A stretch of DNA of 28,897 nt from JAFLDD01 sp049314715 (GTDB lineage Bacteria; Pseudomonadota; Alphaproteobacteria; Rickettsiales; UBA3002), in contig JBMOEL010000007.1 in the NCBI GenBank assembly GCA_049314715.1, positions 1-28,897 of the forward strand, read 5' to 3'. Below are positions 6,904 to 14,879 of the stretch, in pieces. How positions within the stretch are numbered: the first letter of the stretch is position 1; each line of letters starts with the position of its first letter. A model generated the notes under the pieces. The model was not told the DNA's origin. It worked only from the letters and a program-made list of their open reading frames with translations, and did not search any database. A program made the translations under genes and the position numbers.

Positions 6904-7434
6904 ATGAACACGCTCAAAACTTCGACCATTCTGGCCGTTGCTGGTGCGCTGCTCGTTGCTGCTTCGGCAACTGCAGGCATGAAAGACGTCGTAAAAAGCA
7001 ACCTTGGTAAACATTGGGTTAGCACCAACGGTAACTGCGTACAAACCAAGTGGGACGGCCTCAGCGGTTGCGCTGACGCGTCACTCGAACTGCGTACCGT
7101 TTACTTCGACTTCGACAGCTCGGTATTGACCCCAGCTGCAAAAGCAAAGCTTGATGTGCTTGCTAGCACCCTCGCTGCAAACGGCACCAACAACGTGAAA
7201 ATCGTTGGTTTCGCTGATAAAATCGGTAACGCTGCTTACAACGTGAACCTCTCACAGCGTCGTGCAAATGCTGTTGGTTCATACCTCGTAAGCAAGGGCG
7301 TGAACGTTGCTCCTGGCTCGGAAATCCGTGGCCTTGGCGCAACCTCGTCACTCTCGCAGTGCCAAGGTATCCGCGGTGCGGAACTGAAAGCATGCCTGTG
7401 GCGTGACCGCCGCGTTGAAGTTGAGATCATGTAA
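6904..7434 (+). CDS. OmpA-family peptidoglycan-associated protein
   Basis: Probably a periplasmic or outer-membrane-linked protein that tethers the envelope to peptidoglycan. The 176-residue precursor has a Sec signal peptide with likely cleavage after about residue 24 (SATA|GM). A short region with Cys45 and Cys56 follows, then an OmpA C-terminal domain starting at VYFDFDSSVLTPAAK (about 66). The residues that bind diaminopimelate in the family are present: Asp105 in VGFADKIG and an Arg in NLSQRRANAV (119/120). A second cysteine pair, Cys153 and Cys164, may form a disulphide. There is no beta-barrel, so it is an OmpA-domain-only protein. Strongly biased codons and a strong terminator suggest high expression. 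Confidence 0.92.
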   Translation: MNTLKTSTILAVAGALLVAASATAGMKDVVKSNLGKHWVSTNGNCVQTKWDGLSGCADASLELRTVYFDFDSSVLTPAAKAKLDVLASTLAANGTNNVKIVGFADKIGNAAYNVNLSQRRANAVGSYLVSKGVNVAPGSEIRGLGATSSLSQCQGIRGAELKACLWRDRRVEVEIM

Positions 7435-7460
7435 TCTCGCTTTGATAGCGTAAGAATGAA

Positions 7461-7490
7461 GGGGCGCTGGAAATTCCAGCGCCCCTTTTT
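7461..7490 (+). terminator. Rho-independent terminator of the OmpA-like gene
   Basis: GGGGCGCTGGAA (7461-7472) pairs with TTCCAGCGCCCC (7474-7485), followed directly by five T residues. It begins 26 bp after the stop codon and is a textbook intrinsic terminator. Confidence 0.95.
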
Positions 7491-7495
7491 CGTTT

Positions 7496-7610
7496 CATCA
7501 GCCTAGCTGACCATCTACTTTGTCGTCCTCATGCTGCGTTGCTCACGTAGAACCACTAGGCGGCGCTACTCGCATTTCGGACTTCGCGTATCTGGCCTAC
7601 TATGCTGATG
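7496..7610. repeat. MITE-like block with 7-bp inverted ends
   Basis: The block is bounded by CATCAGC (7496-7502) and GCTGATG (7604-7610), which are exact inverted copies, and has no coding content. It also holds a small palindrome TCAGC-CTA-GCTGA at 7498-7510. It may be a small mobile or REP-like element between the terminator and the WrbA-like gene. Only one copy is in this window, so mobility is unproven. Confidence 0.3.
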
Positions 7611-7636
7611 AATGTAAGAACATGAATGGAACGCTG

Positions 7637-7709
7637 CGTAGCCCTTAGGGCGAGCCGCGTAGCGAGGGGGTCTGGGCGGCAGCGTGCTGCCCCCAGCGCG
7701 ACGCAGTCG
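7637..7709 (-). repeat. GGCGCTACGC-family intergenic repeat, copy 1
   Basis: On the minus strand this reads CCCCCTCGCTACGCGGCTCGC and then GGGCTACGC, resembling the blocks at 9374-9442 and 16241-16313. It includes GCGTAGCCCTTAGG, shared with the block at 16249. A strong hairpin (CTGGG/GGCAGC with its complement, 7672-7696) lies inside. It directly abuts the stop codon of the WrbA-like gene. Confidence 0.55.
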
Positions 7710-8279
7710 CTACTTCAATTTACTAGCGAAGCGGGCGACGCGCTCACCAAGAATGCGGCCGAATTCGCGGTCGCCTTCCGGTGGGGTGACATCCGCAGGT
7801 GCATTATCAGACTGCGCCATCACACCGGTGAACGAGCCGAGGCGGTTGACCTGAGTGGGGTCGCCGACTGGGAATTTCTGATCGCGCAATACACCTGGGC
7901 CAACCCAGATCATGCTATGCTGCATGGCGAGTGAAACGAGTTGGGTGAGGGCGATGGATTTATCGCCACTCAAATTACCAGAGTTGGTAAAGCCGCCCGC
8001 CACCTTATCTTTCCATTCCTGCGTGAACCACGGTTTGCTCGATGCATCAATGAAGGCTTTGAAGGGAGCCGACAGCCCGCCCATATAGGTTGGTGCGCCC
8101 ATGATGACGCCGTCGGCGGCTTTAATTTCAGCAAATATCGCCGTAAAATCCATATCGGCTTTTTCGATTTTGAGGAGTTTAGCTGTCGCACCCGCGCGCG
8201 TCACGCCTTCGGCAACCGCTTTGGCAAGGGTTTCGGTGTGGCCGTAGCCGGAATGGTAAACGATGGCGATGGTGGTCAT
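7710..8279 (-). CDS. Flavodoxin-family NAD(P)H:quinone oxidoreductase (WrbA-like)
   Basis: FMN-binding flavodoxin-fold protein, probably a cytoplasmic quinone reductase used against oxidative or quinone stress. The 189-residue sequence starts with the typical beta strand and phosphate loop IAIVYHSGYGHTETLAKAV (about 4-22). It has the second FMN loop GAPTYMGGLSAPFKAFID (about 61-78) and a FTNSGNLSGDKS segment typical of the WrbA group. Length is close to WrbA (about 198). It is divergent from the LysR gene at 8388, an arrangement usual for a regulator and its target. Assignment to the family is firm; WrbA itself is likely but not certain. Confidence 0.88.
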   Translation of the reverse strand: MTTIAIVYHSGYGHTETLAKAVAEGVTRAGATAKLLKIEKADMDFTAIFAEIKAADGVIMGAPTYMGGLSAPFKAFIDASSKPWFTQEWKDKVAGGFTNSGNLSGDKSIALTQLVSLAMQHSMIWVGPGVLRDQKFPVGDPTQVNRLGSFTGVMAQSDNAPADVTPPEGDREFGRILGERVARFASKLK

Positions 8280-8312
8280 GAGGATCTCTCTTATGTGGTG
8301 AGACGGTAAGGT

Positions 8313-8350
8313 AGTGCATAAATTTTTAGTTGCAAATGGTGCGATGCACT
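8313..8350 (+). promoter_or_regulatory. Candidate LysR operator in the divergent intergenic region
   Basis: AGTGCAT (8313-8319) and ATGCACT (8344-8350) are exact inverted copies separated by 24 bp, in the 108-bp gap between the WrbA-like and LysR genes. A nested TGCA...TGCA pair (8331-8334 and 8345-8348) is also present. Dyads of this kind are normal LysR-type binding sites; binding here is inferred. Confidence 0.45.
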
Positions 8351-8387
8351 TTTACACTGTTTCCCTCAACAGCATAATAGGTGATTT

Positions 8388-9362
8388 ATGCAAAGCACTG
8401 TCCTTGTCTATATTCCTACATTCGTCAAAGTCGTCGAGCTGCAAAGCTTTTCCAAAGCCGCCAAGGCGATGGGTATGACCAAATCTGCGGTAAGTAAGCA
8501 AGTGCAATCGCTGGAAGATTCGCTGAAGGTGCGGTTGTTAAATCGCACGACGCGCAGTGTACGCCTGACGGATGAGGGCGAGCATTTCTACCAGCAAGCC
8601 CGCCATGTGGTCGAGGCGGTGTCGGAAGCAGAGCGCTCGGTGCAGAATCTCAATCAGAACCCTAGCGGTGTTTTGAAAATCACCGCGCCGGAATCGTTTG
8701 GGCATTATCATCTGGCATCGGCATTAGCGGAGTTTTCGAAACTCTATCCCGATATTACGCTTGAGGCTGAATTCACCAATCGCTTTGCCAATATTTTGGA
8801 TGAAGGCATTGATGTGGCGATTCGCATCGCGTCGCTCACCGACTCATCACTCATCGCGCGTAAGCTCGCGCGCTGCCAAATGGTGATGGCCGCTTCGCCT
8901 GACTATATTGCAAAGCACGGCTTGCCCAAACACCCTGATGAATTGGTGAATCACCGCGTGATTGAATATAGCTATGCAGATCGCCCGAAAGAATGGCGCT
9001 TTAAGGATAAAGACGGCAGAGCTTACATCGCGCCGATTACGGTGGCGATGCGCTCGAACAACGGGCAAATGTTCCGCGAAGCAGCGCTTTCTGGGCTTGG
9101 GATTGTATGCGTGCCAAGCTTTATCATAGGCTATGATGTGAAACAGGGCAAGCTGACCCATGTGATGCCCGAATTTGAGCCTCAGCCTGAGCGTAATATC
9201 TATGCGCTATTCCCGCATAATCGCTATATGTCGGCGAAGGTGCGTTTGTTCGTCGATTTCATTGCTGAGCGTTTCAATGGCACGCCATGTTGGGAAGTGG
9301 GTGGTTCTACGGAGGCCTGTTCTGTGGTGAGTGGTGCGTGGCTTAAGGCCGTTGGGCAGTAG
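8388..9362 (+). CDS. LysR-family transcriptional regulator
   Basis: DNA-binding regulator of 324 residues. The N-terminal winged helix-turn-helix covers about residues 8-65, with FSKAAKAMGMTKSAVSKQVQSLE as the recognition region, followed by the LysR linker helix and a periplasmic-binding-like effector domain from about residue 90. The effector domain resembles the group that regulates quinone reductases and redox genes (GVLKITAPESFGHYHL). It is divergent from the WrbA-like gene, its likely target, with an inverted repeat between them. The protein runs about 25 residues past the usual end. The inducer is unknown. Confidence 0.93.
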   Translation: MQSTVLVYIPTFVKVVELQSFSKAAKAMGMTKSAVSKQVQSLEDSLKVRLLNRTTRSVRLTDEGEHFYQQARHVVEAVSEAERSVQNLNQNPSGVLKITAPESFGHYHLASALAEFSKLYPDITLEAEFTNRFANILDEGIDVAIRIASLTDSSLIARKLARCQMVMAASPDYIAKHGLPKHPDELVNHRVIEYSYADRPKEWRFKDKDGRAYIAPITVAMRSNNGQMFREAALSGLGIVCVPSFIIGYDVKQGKLTHVMPEFEPQPERNIYALFPHNRYMSAKVRLFVDFIAERFNGTPCWEVGGSTEACSVVSGAWLKAVGQ

Positions 9363-9373
9363 TCGCTTGATTT

Positions 9374-9442
9374 GAAGGGGGTCTTACCCCCTTGCTTCGC
9401 TACCCCCGCCGCAAGCGGCTCGCGCAGCTTCGGCGCTACGCG
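9374..9442 (+). repeat. GGCGCTACGC-family intergenic repeat, copy 2
   Basis: Contains the hairpin GGGGGTCTTACCCCC (9378-9392), then TTGCTTCGCTAC, GCGGCTCGCGCAGCT and CGGCGCTACGCG. The second half closely matches 16277-16313 and the minus strand of 7637-7709. It fills the space between the converging LysR and TauE genes, where it may also act as a terminator. Confidence 0.6.
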
Positions 9443-9453
9443 ACATTTCCTAT

Positions 9454-10206
9454 CTAGTATTTGCTGAAAAAATAGACGGTCATCACCACGCCATAGCCGA
9501 TGATGATGTTGCGTAATATTGCATCGGGCACTTTTTTCGAGAGTATCGCTCCGCCATAACCACCAAGCAGCGCACCGCTTAGAAGAATCAGAGCAACGTG
9601 CCAGTCAATTACCCCGAAGATAAGAAACGTAATCGCAGAGATGCCGTTAATGCCAAGGCCAACGAAGGTTTTTAGGCCGTTCATGTGATTGACGGACTTG
9701 ATGCCTGATAACTCATAAAGCGCCATCATCAACATCCCCATACCAGCGGCGAAAAAGCCGCCATAAATGCCAATGATGGTTTGGAAAGTGGCGGTTGCGG
9801 GTTTGGGAATAGCATGGGCGCCGCGCACGCGATTGATGAGTTTTTTCCCAAAGGCGAACAGGCAGGTTGCAGTGAGCATTAACCACGGAATCATCGCTTC
9901 GAAGGTTCCGGGCGGCGTGGCGAGCAAGAGGAGCGAGCCGATGAGCGAGCCAATAAATCCGCAGATGAAGTAGAACGCCAAGCGCTCTTTTTGCTCTTTG
10001 ATTTCTTGCCAAAACCCTGTGACTCCCGCAATCGATGCAAACCAGAGGGCGAATTTGTTGGTGGTGTTGGCAAGAACGGGCGGCATGCCCAGCAGCAGTA
10101 AAATCGGAAAGGAAAAGAAGGTGCCGCCCCCCGCAACACTATTCACCGCCCCCGCCCAGATGCCGGTGATAAAAAGAATGAGTGCGGTAAAGAGTGTTAT
10201 TTCCAT
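9454..10206 (-). CDS. TauE/SafE-family membrane exporter
   Basis: Inner-membrane protein of 250 residues with roughly seven to eight hydrophobic segments, belonging to the TauE/SafE (DUF81) family of anion or sulfite/organosulfonate exporters. The N-terminal repeat motif GAVNSVAGGGTFFSFPILLLLG with PPVLANTTNKFAL is diagnostic, and the second half repeats a similar pattern around GIYGGFFAAGMGMLMMALYEL. The substrate cannot be told from sequence. Its start faces the orphan gene at 10294 divergently across 87 bp. No strong ribosome binding site precedes the ATG. Confidence 0.92.
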   Translation of the reverse strand: MEITLFTALILFITGIWAGAVNSVAGGGTFFSFPILLLLGMPPVLANTTNKFALWFASIAGVTGFWQEIKEQKERLAFYFICGFIGSLIGSLLLLATPPGTFEAMIPWLMLTATCLFAFGKKLINRVRGAHAIPKPATATFQTIIGIYGGFFAAGMGMLMMALYELSGIKSVNHMNGLKTFVGLGINGISAITFLIFGVIDWHVALILLSGALLGGYGGAILSKKVPDAILRNIIIGYGVVMTVYFFSKY

Positions 10207-10293
10207 GAATTGTCATTAAATTGTAAAAAAAACTTCATGTTTACTATCATGTTGTAGGTTTATAATCGATAGATAAATCAGTAGGATTTTACT

Positions 10294-10776
10294 ATGACAA
10301 CACATCCTTCATATCCTCAAGACGAACCAGTAACTAACGTAGATACGGCAACTATTAATAGAATGACCGCTCCCGTACGTATTAGTGTAAAAACGGAGTT
10401 CTTAGATAGAATTGTTGATCATGTAGTTGAGCGACTTAATACAAAAAATAGAAAGCTTGCCGTCAATGGCAAGGGTGTGCATGGCTGCTTTATTGAAGAA
10501 GATAAGATACCTGAACTGAAAGATCAGCTTCGTGAATCCATCGCTGTTATGCTGATGTGTAATGGGGTGAGCGTTCAGGGATTTGAGGCTTATGAAATCG
10601 ATGTATATGATACATCATTAAAACTCAGAACAGCGCTAGGGAAAGCGTATGAATTAGAAAGTTGGGGTAGAGTAGTGCGCGCTGCTGAAAAGCAGATAGA
10701 AAAAACTGTTGTTGAAGATTTGAACGCTGCCAAAATTCTACCGCACACTATTGAAGTTGGTATGTACCGAAATTAA
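10294..10776 (+). CDS. Unrecognised 160-residue protein
   Basis: I do not recognise this protein. It is soluble, without signal peptide or membrane segments, with a disordered N-terminus of about 25 residues and a mixed charged, mostly helical body. Features include FLDRIVDHVVERLNTKNRK, a HGCFIEEDKIPELKDQL segment and a C-terminal EKQIEKTVVEDLNAAKI helix. It is AT-rich compared with neighbouring folD. AGTAGGA at 10281-10287 is a good ribosome binding site. Its stop codon overlaps the folD stop codon by 4 bp (TTAA), so the genes converge tail-to-tail. No CtrA-type box is visible upstream. Confidence 0.75.
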   Translation: MTTHPSYPQDEPVTNVDTATINRMTAPVRISVKTEFLDRIVDHVVERLNTKNRKLAVNGKGVHGCFIEEDKIPELKDQLRESIAVMLMCNGVSVQGFEAYEIDVYDTSLKLRTALGKAYELESWGRVVRAAEKQIEKTVVEDLNAAKILPHTIEVGMYRN

Positions 10777-11618
10777 CAACTAGCTGCTTGCAGCGTGTTT
10801 TTGAGCAAGCATGCAATGGTCATGGGGCCTACGCCACCGGGTACAGGTGTAATGGCTAAAGCGATTTCTTTTGCTGCAGCAAAATCGACATCGCCTACCA
10901 ACTTACCGTCTGTGCCACGATTAATACCTACGTCGATTACGACTGCGCCAGGCTTGATCATGGTGCCTTTTATAAAATTCGGTTGGCCGATGGCTGCAAC
11001 AATAATGTCAGCGCGTTTTACTTCCTCATGCAGTTCATGCGTTTTGGAATGGCAAATCGTCACGGTGCATGACTCCTTCAGCAGCAACTGTGCCATCGGT
11101 TTGCCCACAATATTGCTGCGCCCGACAATTACGGCGTGCTTGCCCGATAAATCGCCCAATTGTTCTTTCAAAAGCAGCAGACACCCCAGGGGTGTACAGG
11201 GAACAAAACCATCTTGGCCCACTGCTAATTTGCCTGCGTTCACGACATGAAAGCCGTCGACATCTTTCTTCGGATCAATCGCATCAATCACTGTATTTGC
11301 ATCGATATGTTTTGGCAGAGGAAGCTGCACCAAAATACCATGCACTGTTGGATCGGCGTTGAGTTTGCGCACTTCGGCGAGCAGTTCATCTTGCGTGATA
11401 GTTGATGGTTTCAAAATCTCTAAACTATTCATGCCCACTTCTTTGCAGGCATTGTTTTTGTTGCGCACATAGACTTGGCTGGCGGGGTCTTCGCCGACCA
11501 ATATGACCGCTAAACCCGGAGTAACATTGCGCGAGGATTTGAGTGTAGCAACGCCTTGTGCGACTTCTTTGCGAAGGGCGGCGGCGCGGGCTTTGCCATC
11601 GATAATTGTTGCGGTCAT
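10773..11618 (-). CDS. folD: Bifunctional methylenetetrahydrofolate dehydrogenase/cyclohydrolase
   Basis: Interconverts 5,10-methylene-THF, 5,10-methenyl-THF and 10-formyl-THF using NADP, in cytoplasmic one-carbon metabolism. The 281-residue protein keeps the catalytic residues at the positions known from E. coli FolD: Tyr50 and Lys54 in SQVYVRNKNNACKEVG, Gln98 in VQLPLP and Asp121 in DGFHVVNAGKL. The cofactor motif GRSNIVGKPMAQLL and the C-terminal PVPGGVGPMTIACLL are present. Its ATG shares one base with the stop of the ferredoxin reductase gene (TAATG), suggesting translational coupling in a two-gene operon. Confidence 0.97.
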   Translation of the reverse strand: MTATIIDGKARAAALRKEVAQGVATLKSSRNVTPGLAVILVGEDPASQVYVRNKNNACKEVGMNSLEILKPSTITQDELLAEVRKLNADPTVHGILVQLPLPKHIDANTVIDAIDPKKDVDGFHVVNAGKLAVGQDGFVPCTPLGCLLLLKEQLGDLSGKHAVIVGRSNIVGKPMAQLLLKESCTVTICHSKTHELHEEVKRADIIVAAIGQPNFIKGTMIKPGAVVIDVGINRGTDGKLVGDVDFAAAKEIALAITPVPGGVGPMTIACLLKNTLQAASC

Positions 11619-12643
11619 TATGCGACTTTCACGCCTTTGCTGGTGGAGTATTCGAAGTGCAGCTCCACATCTGGGTGCACAATTTTGTAGATGCTATGTG
11701 CAGCAAATGCCGCTTCCGAGAAGCCGCATAGAATGAGCTTCAATTTGTTTTCGTAGGTCGCGATATCGCCAATCGCGAACAAGCCTTTTTCGTTGGTCTC
11801 AGAGGTGGTGGGATTCACCGCAATATGGTTTTTGTGCAGGTTGAGGCCCCAATTGGCAATCGGCCCTAAATCCATGCTCAGGCCGAAAAACGCCAGCAGA
11901 TGGTCCGCGGGGAGGGATTTCTTTTCACCTTCCATGGTTGAAACCACCACGGCTTGCAGGCGTTTTCCATCACCTTCGAGTGCATCGAGCTGATAGGGAA
12001 TGACCATTTCGATTTTGCCAGCGGCTTCGAGTGCTTTCATTTGCGCAACGGATTCGGGCATGGCGCGGAATTTATCGCGGCGGTGCACAACATATACTTT
12101 TTTGGCGATGGGCGCGAGGGAGTTTGCCCAATCCACCGCGCTGTCGCCGCCGCCGGCAATGACGAGTGTCTGGCCTGCGAAGGTGTCTTTCTTGGCGACC
12201 ATGTAATGCACGCTGGTGCCTTCATAAGTCTCAAGCCCTTGCATGGGCGGGCGGTTAGGGCCGAAGGCGCCACAGCCTGCAGCAATAATGACGGCTTTGG
12301 ATTCAAGCACGGTACCCGTGCTGGTAGTCACTAGCCAATTACCATTCTCCAATTTCTTACAACCAGTCACCTGTTGGCCTAAATGATAGGTTGGGTGGAA
12401 GGGGGCTGCTTGCTTCTCGAGGTTGTTGATGAGCTCTTGCGCATCAATCGCAGGGAAGCCCGGAATATCGTAAATTGGTTTTTCTGGGTAGAGTGCGGTG
12501 CACTGTCCGCCAACGCTTGGTAGTGCGTCAACCACATGGGCTTTCATCTTCAGCATGCCAAGCTCAAAAACCGCGAAAAGCCCCACTGGGCCTGCGCCGA
12601 TAATGGTCACGTCGGTGGTTATGTTGCTTTGCATGTTAGCCAT
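11618..12643 (-). CDS. Ferredoxin--NADP reductase, thioredoxin-reductase-like type
   Basis: FAD enzyme passing electrons between NADPH and ferredoxin or flavodoxin; cytoplasmic. The 341-residue protein has an N-terminal FAD motif VTIIGAGPVGLFA (about 13-25), an NADPH motif VIAGGGDSAVDWA (161-173) followed by VHRRDKFRA, and the C-terminal GLFAIGDIATY FAD motif. It lacks the CxxC of true thioredoxin reductases, which with the GGQCTALYPEKPIYDIPG segment identifies the ferredoxin/flavodoxin-NADP reductase group. No Shine-Dalgarno sequence is evident; the internal ATG three codons later is possible. It is upstream of and coupled to folD. Confidence 0.9.
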   Translation of the reverse strand: MANMQSNITTDVTIIGAGPVGLFAVFELGMLKMKAHVVDALPSVGGQCTALYPEKPIYDIPGFPAIDAQELINNLEKQAAPFHPTYHLGQQVTGCKKLENGNWLVTTSTGTVLESKAVIIAAGCGAFGPNRPPMQGLETYEGTSVHYMVAKKDTFAGQTLVIAGGGDSAVDWANSLAPIAKKVYVVHRRDKFRAMPESVAQMKALEAAGKIEMVIPYQLDALEGDGKRLQAVVVSTMEGEKKSLPADHLLAFFGLSMDLGPIANWGLNLHKNHIAVNPTTSETNEKGLFAIGDIATYENKLKLILCGFSEAAFAAHSIYKIVHPDVELHFEYSTSKGVKVA

Positions 12644-12680
12644 TTGATTTTTGCTCGCAATTCATGAATACTGCCTGATA

Positions 12681-12692
12681 AGGCTTAAGCCT
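12681..12692. promoter_or_regulatory. Perfect 12-bp palindrome in a divergent promoter region
   Basis: AGGCTTAAGCCT lies between the start of the ferredoxin reductase gene and the acyl-CoA synthetase gene, which point away from each other across 74 bp. GCCTGA occurs on both sides of it. This is a candidate operator; nothing identifies the regulator. Confidence 0.3.
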
Positions 12693-12717
12693 GAAACGCG
12701 CAAGAAAAAGGTGCATT

Positions 12718-14391
12718 GTGACAGACTATCCGTGGCTGAATCACTATCCTAAAGGCATTAATTGGCACGAGGAATTTCACGGCAAGCCCCTCTATTTCCT
12801 GCTGGATGAGGCGGCTGCCAAGTATCCCGATAACATCGCCCTCGAATTTTTTGGTAAGACGTATACTTACGCCAAACTCAAAGACATGGTCGACCGTGTG
12901 GCGCGCGGCTTGCAGCGAATTGGCGTCGTGAAGGGGACGCGGGTGGGTATTTTCATGCCCAACTGCCCGCAATTTGTGATGGCCTATTACGCGATTTTGA
13001 AAGTCGGCGGAACAGTCGTGAATTTCAACCCGCTCTATTCCGAGCGTGAAATTGAACACCAGATTCACGATGCGCAGGTCGAGGTAATGTTCACCGTGAA
13101 CCTCAAGCTGACCTATGGCAAGTTGCCGCATTTTATTGGCAAAACGAGTTTGCGCAAATTGGTGGTCTCGCAGTTCCAAGAGGCGATGGGTTTTACCATG
13201 CGCACCTTATTCACGGCAGCGAAGCAAAAAGAAATCATGGCCTGCCCGAAAGACAGTAACCATATCGCATTCAATGAATTATTGGATTCGCCAAACTTAG
13301 TGATTTCCCCGGCGTTTGACCCTGATACGCATATTGCGGTGCTGCAATATACAGGTGGTACAACGGGCGTGCCAAAAGGTGCGGTGCTGACGCATTCGAA
13401 TCTCTATATCAACGCGCAGCAATGTACGCGCTGGATGCAGGGGCTGGAAGAGGGCAAGGAGCGCATGTTGGCGATTTTGCCATTCTTCCACGTATTTGCG
13501 ATGACGGTGTCGATGAATCTGGCGATTGCCAATGGTTTCCAAATCATCATCCATCCACGCTTTGAGTTGAAGCGTGTGCTCGAGGATATTCAGAATAAAA
13601 AAGTGACACTCATGCCGGGTGTATCGACGCTTTATGCGACGGTGGCGAATTACAAGAAGGTCGATAAGTATGATTTGTCGTCCGTGAAAATGTGTATTTC
13701 AGGCGGTGGGCCGTTGCCTGTTGAGGTCAAAGAACAGTTCGAGAAGATTACGGGCTGCGTGGTGGCGGAAGGTTATGGTTTGACCGAAGCATCGCCCGTC
13801 ACCTGCTGCACACCGCTGGTGGGAAAGGGCAAGACAGGCTCGATTGGTTTGCCCTTTCCCGGCACCATTATGGAGATTATCGACAAGGACGATAAGGTGA
13901 CGCCCATGAAAGTGGGTGAGATTGGCGAGGTTTGTATTTCAGGGCCGCAAGTGATGGCGGGGTATTTGAATCGCCCCGACGAAACCGCCAATGTATTGCG
14001 TGATGGCAGATTGCATACGGGTGATTTGGGAAAGATGGACGAAGAGGGCTATTTCTACATCGTTGATCGCCTGAAGGAGATGATTATTGTGGGCGGTTAC
14101 AATGTGTACCCACGCAATATCGAAGAGATTTTATACGCGCACCCAGATGTCGCTGAGGCGGCGGTGGTGGGTCTAGACCACCCGACACGCGGGCAGATGA
14201 TTAAAGCCTATATCGTTTACAAAGAAGGCGGCAAGGTCGAGGCAGCGGAGCTCAAAGCCTATATGAAAGAGCGCATGTCAGCCTATGCCGTGCCGCATGA
14301 AATCGAATTCCGCGCGACCATGCCCAAGAGCATGATTGGCAAGATTCTCAAAAAAGAACTCATCGCCGAAGAGAAGGCGAAGCATAGTTAA
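12718..14391 (+). CDS. Long-chain fatty acid--CoA ligase (FadD-like)
   Basis: AMP-forming acyl-CoA synthetase that activates fatty acids with ATP and CoA; cytoplasmic or membrane-associated. The 557-residue protein has the phosphate-binding loop YTGGTTGVPKGAVLTHSN (211-228), the EGYGLTEASPV motif (351-361), the hinge region DRLKEMIIVGGYNVYPRNIEE and the C-terminal catalytic lysine in SMIGKILKKEL. Length matches FadD. The start is GTG at 12718 with AAAAAGG upstream. Its stop overlaps that of the convergent orphan gene by 4 bp. Chain-length preference cannot be read from the sequence. Confidence 0.94.
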   Translation: MTDYPWLNHYPKGINWHEEFHGKPLYFLLDEAAAKYPDNIALEFFGKTYTYAKLKDMVDRVARGLQRIGVVKGTRVGIFMPNCPQFVMAYYAILKVGGTVVNFNPLYSEREIEHQIHDAQVEVMFTVNLKLTYGKLPHFIGKTSLRKLVVSQFQEAMGFTMRTLFTAAKQKEIMACPKDSNHIAFNELLDSPNLVISPAFDPDTHIAVLQYTGGTTGVPKGAVLTHSNLYINAQQCTRWMQGLEEGKERMLAILPFFHVFAMTVSMNLAIANGFQIIIHPRFELKRVLEDIQNKKVTLMPGVSTLYATVANYKKVDKYDLSSVKMCISGGGPLPVEVKEQFEKITGCVVAEGYGLTEASPVTCCTPLVGKGKTGSIGLPFPGTIMEIIDKDDKVTPMKVGEIGEVCISGPQVMAGYLNRPDETANVLRDGRLHTGDLGKMDEEGYFYIVDRLKEMIIVGGYNVYPRNIEEILYAHPDVAEAAVVGLDHPTRGQMIKAYIVYKEGGKVEAAELKAYMKERMSAYAVPHEIEFRATMPKSMIGKILKKELIAEEKAKHS

Positions 14392-14765
14392 GTGCGTTTG
14401 CGCGTCGCCATTGATTTTTCTGCGGCTTCAATACCAGCGTCGAAAATTTGTCCGGCGAATTCGATGCCCTGATCATGACCCGCATATAGATTTTGAATGC
14501 AAGCGTCTCTGCGTGCACGCAGATCACCAATCGAGGTCGGAAAGTTCCGCAAATCGCAATGAACTGATAGTGCATTGTTATCATCCTCCACAACTCCTAG
14601 CGTTCCCATAGTGAAAGCAGTGGCAAGTTGGCTGGGATTGAAGTAGCGCGTAGTTCCCTCTTCTGGGACACCTAAATCACGGTTTGCTTGGTCAGCTGCA
14701 TCCATAAATGCTTTCCAGTCAGCCAAGGTGAATTTTTGCTGATTTTTATCTGCCCATTTGCTCAT
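14388..14765 (-). CDS. Unrecognised 125-residue protein
   Basis: I do not recognise this small soluble protein. It has no signal peptide. The first 30 residues are charged and probably helical (FTLADWKAFMDAADQANRDLG), a middle part contains PSQLATAFTMGTLGVVEDDNN, and the tail is basic (EKSMATRKRT). AAGGAG precedes the ATG with good spacing, which argues that it is a real gene. It is tail-to-tail with the acyl-CoA synthetase gene, with a 4-bp stop overlap (TTAA), and divergent from ahcY. Base composition is more AT-rich than either neighbour. Confidence 0.75.
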   Translation of the reverse strand: MSKWADKNQQKFTLADWKAFMDAADQANRDLGVPEEGTTRYFNPSQLATAFTMGTLGVVEDDNNALSVHCDLRNFPTSIGDLRARRDACIQNLYAGHDQGIEFAGQIFDAGIEAAEKSMATRKRT

Positions 14766-14797
14766 AGTTCAACTCCTTTTTTTTCATCACTATAGGC

Positions 14798-14823
14798 ATT
14801 TCACACTGTGAATAATGTGAAAT
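14798..14823. promoter_or_regulatory. Inverted repeat between the orphan gene and ahcY
   Basis: ATTTCACA (14798-14805) and TGTGAAAT (14816-14823) are exact inverted copies with a 10-bp spacer that itself holds another TGTGAA. The site lies in the 114-bp divergent promoter region of ahcY. It could be an operator or a small hairpin. I see no S-adenosylhomocysteine riboswitch fold in this leader. Confidence 0.4.
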
Positions 14824-14879
14824 TTTCGTGACAATCGCTGAAAATCGCTTAAAAGCACTTCAAACAGGGAGATTTTATC

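Noticed and set aside
7626..7934. 102-codon plus-strand frame overlapping the WrbA-like gene
   Set aside because: It starts in the GGCGCTACGC-family repeat and continues antisense to a recognised flavoprotein.
14766..14879. S-adenosylhomocysteine riboswitch before ahcY
   Set aside because: The leader is AT-rich and shows only a simple inverted repeat, without the conserved riboswitch core.
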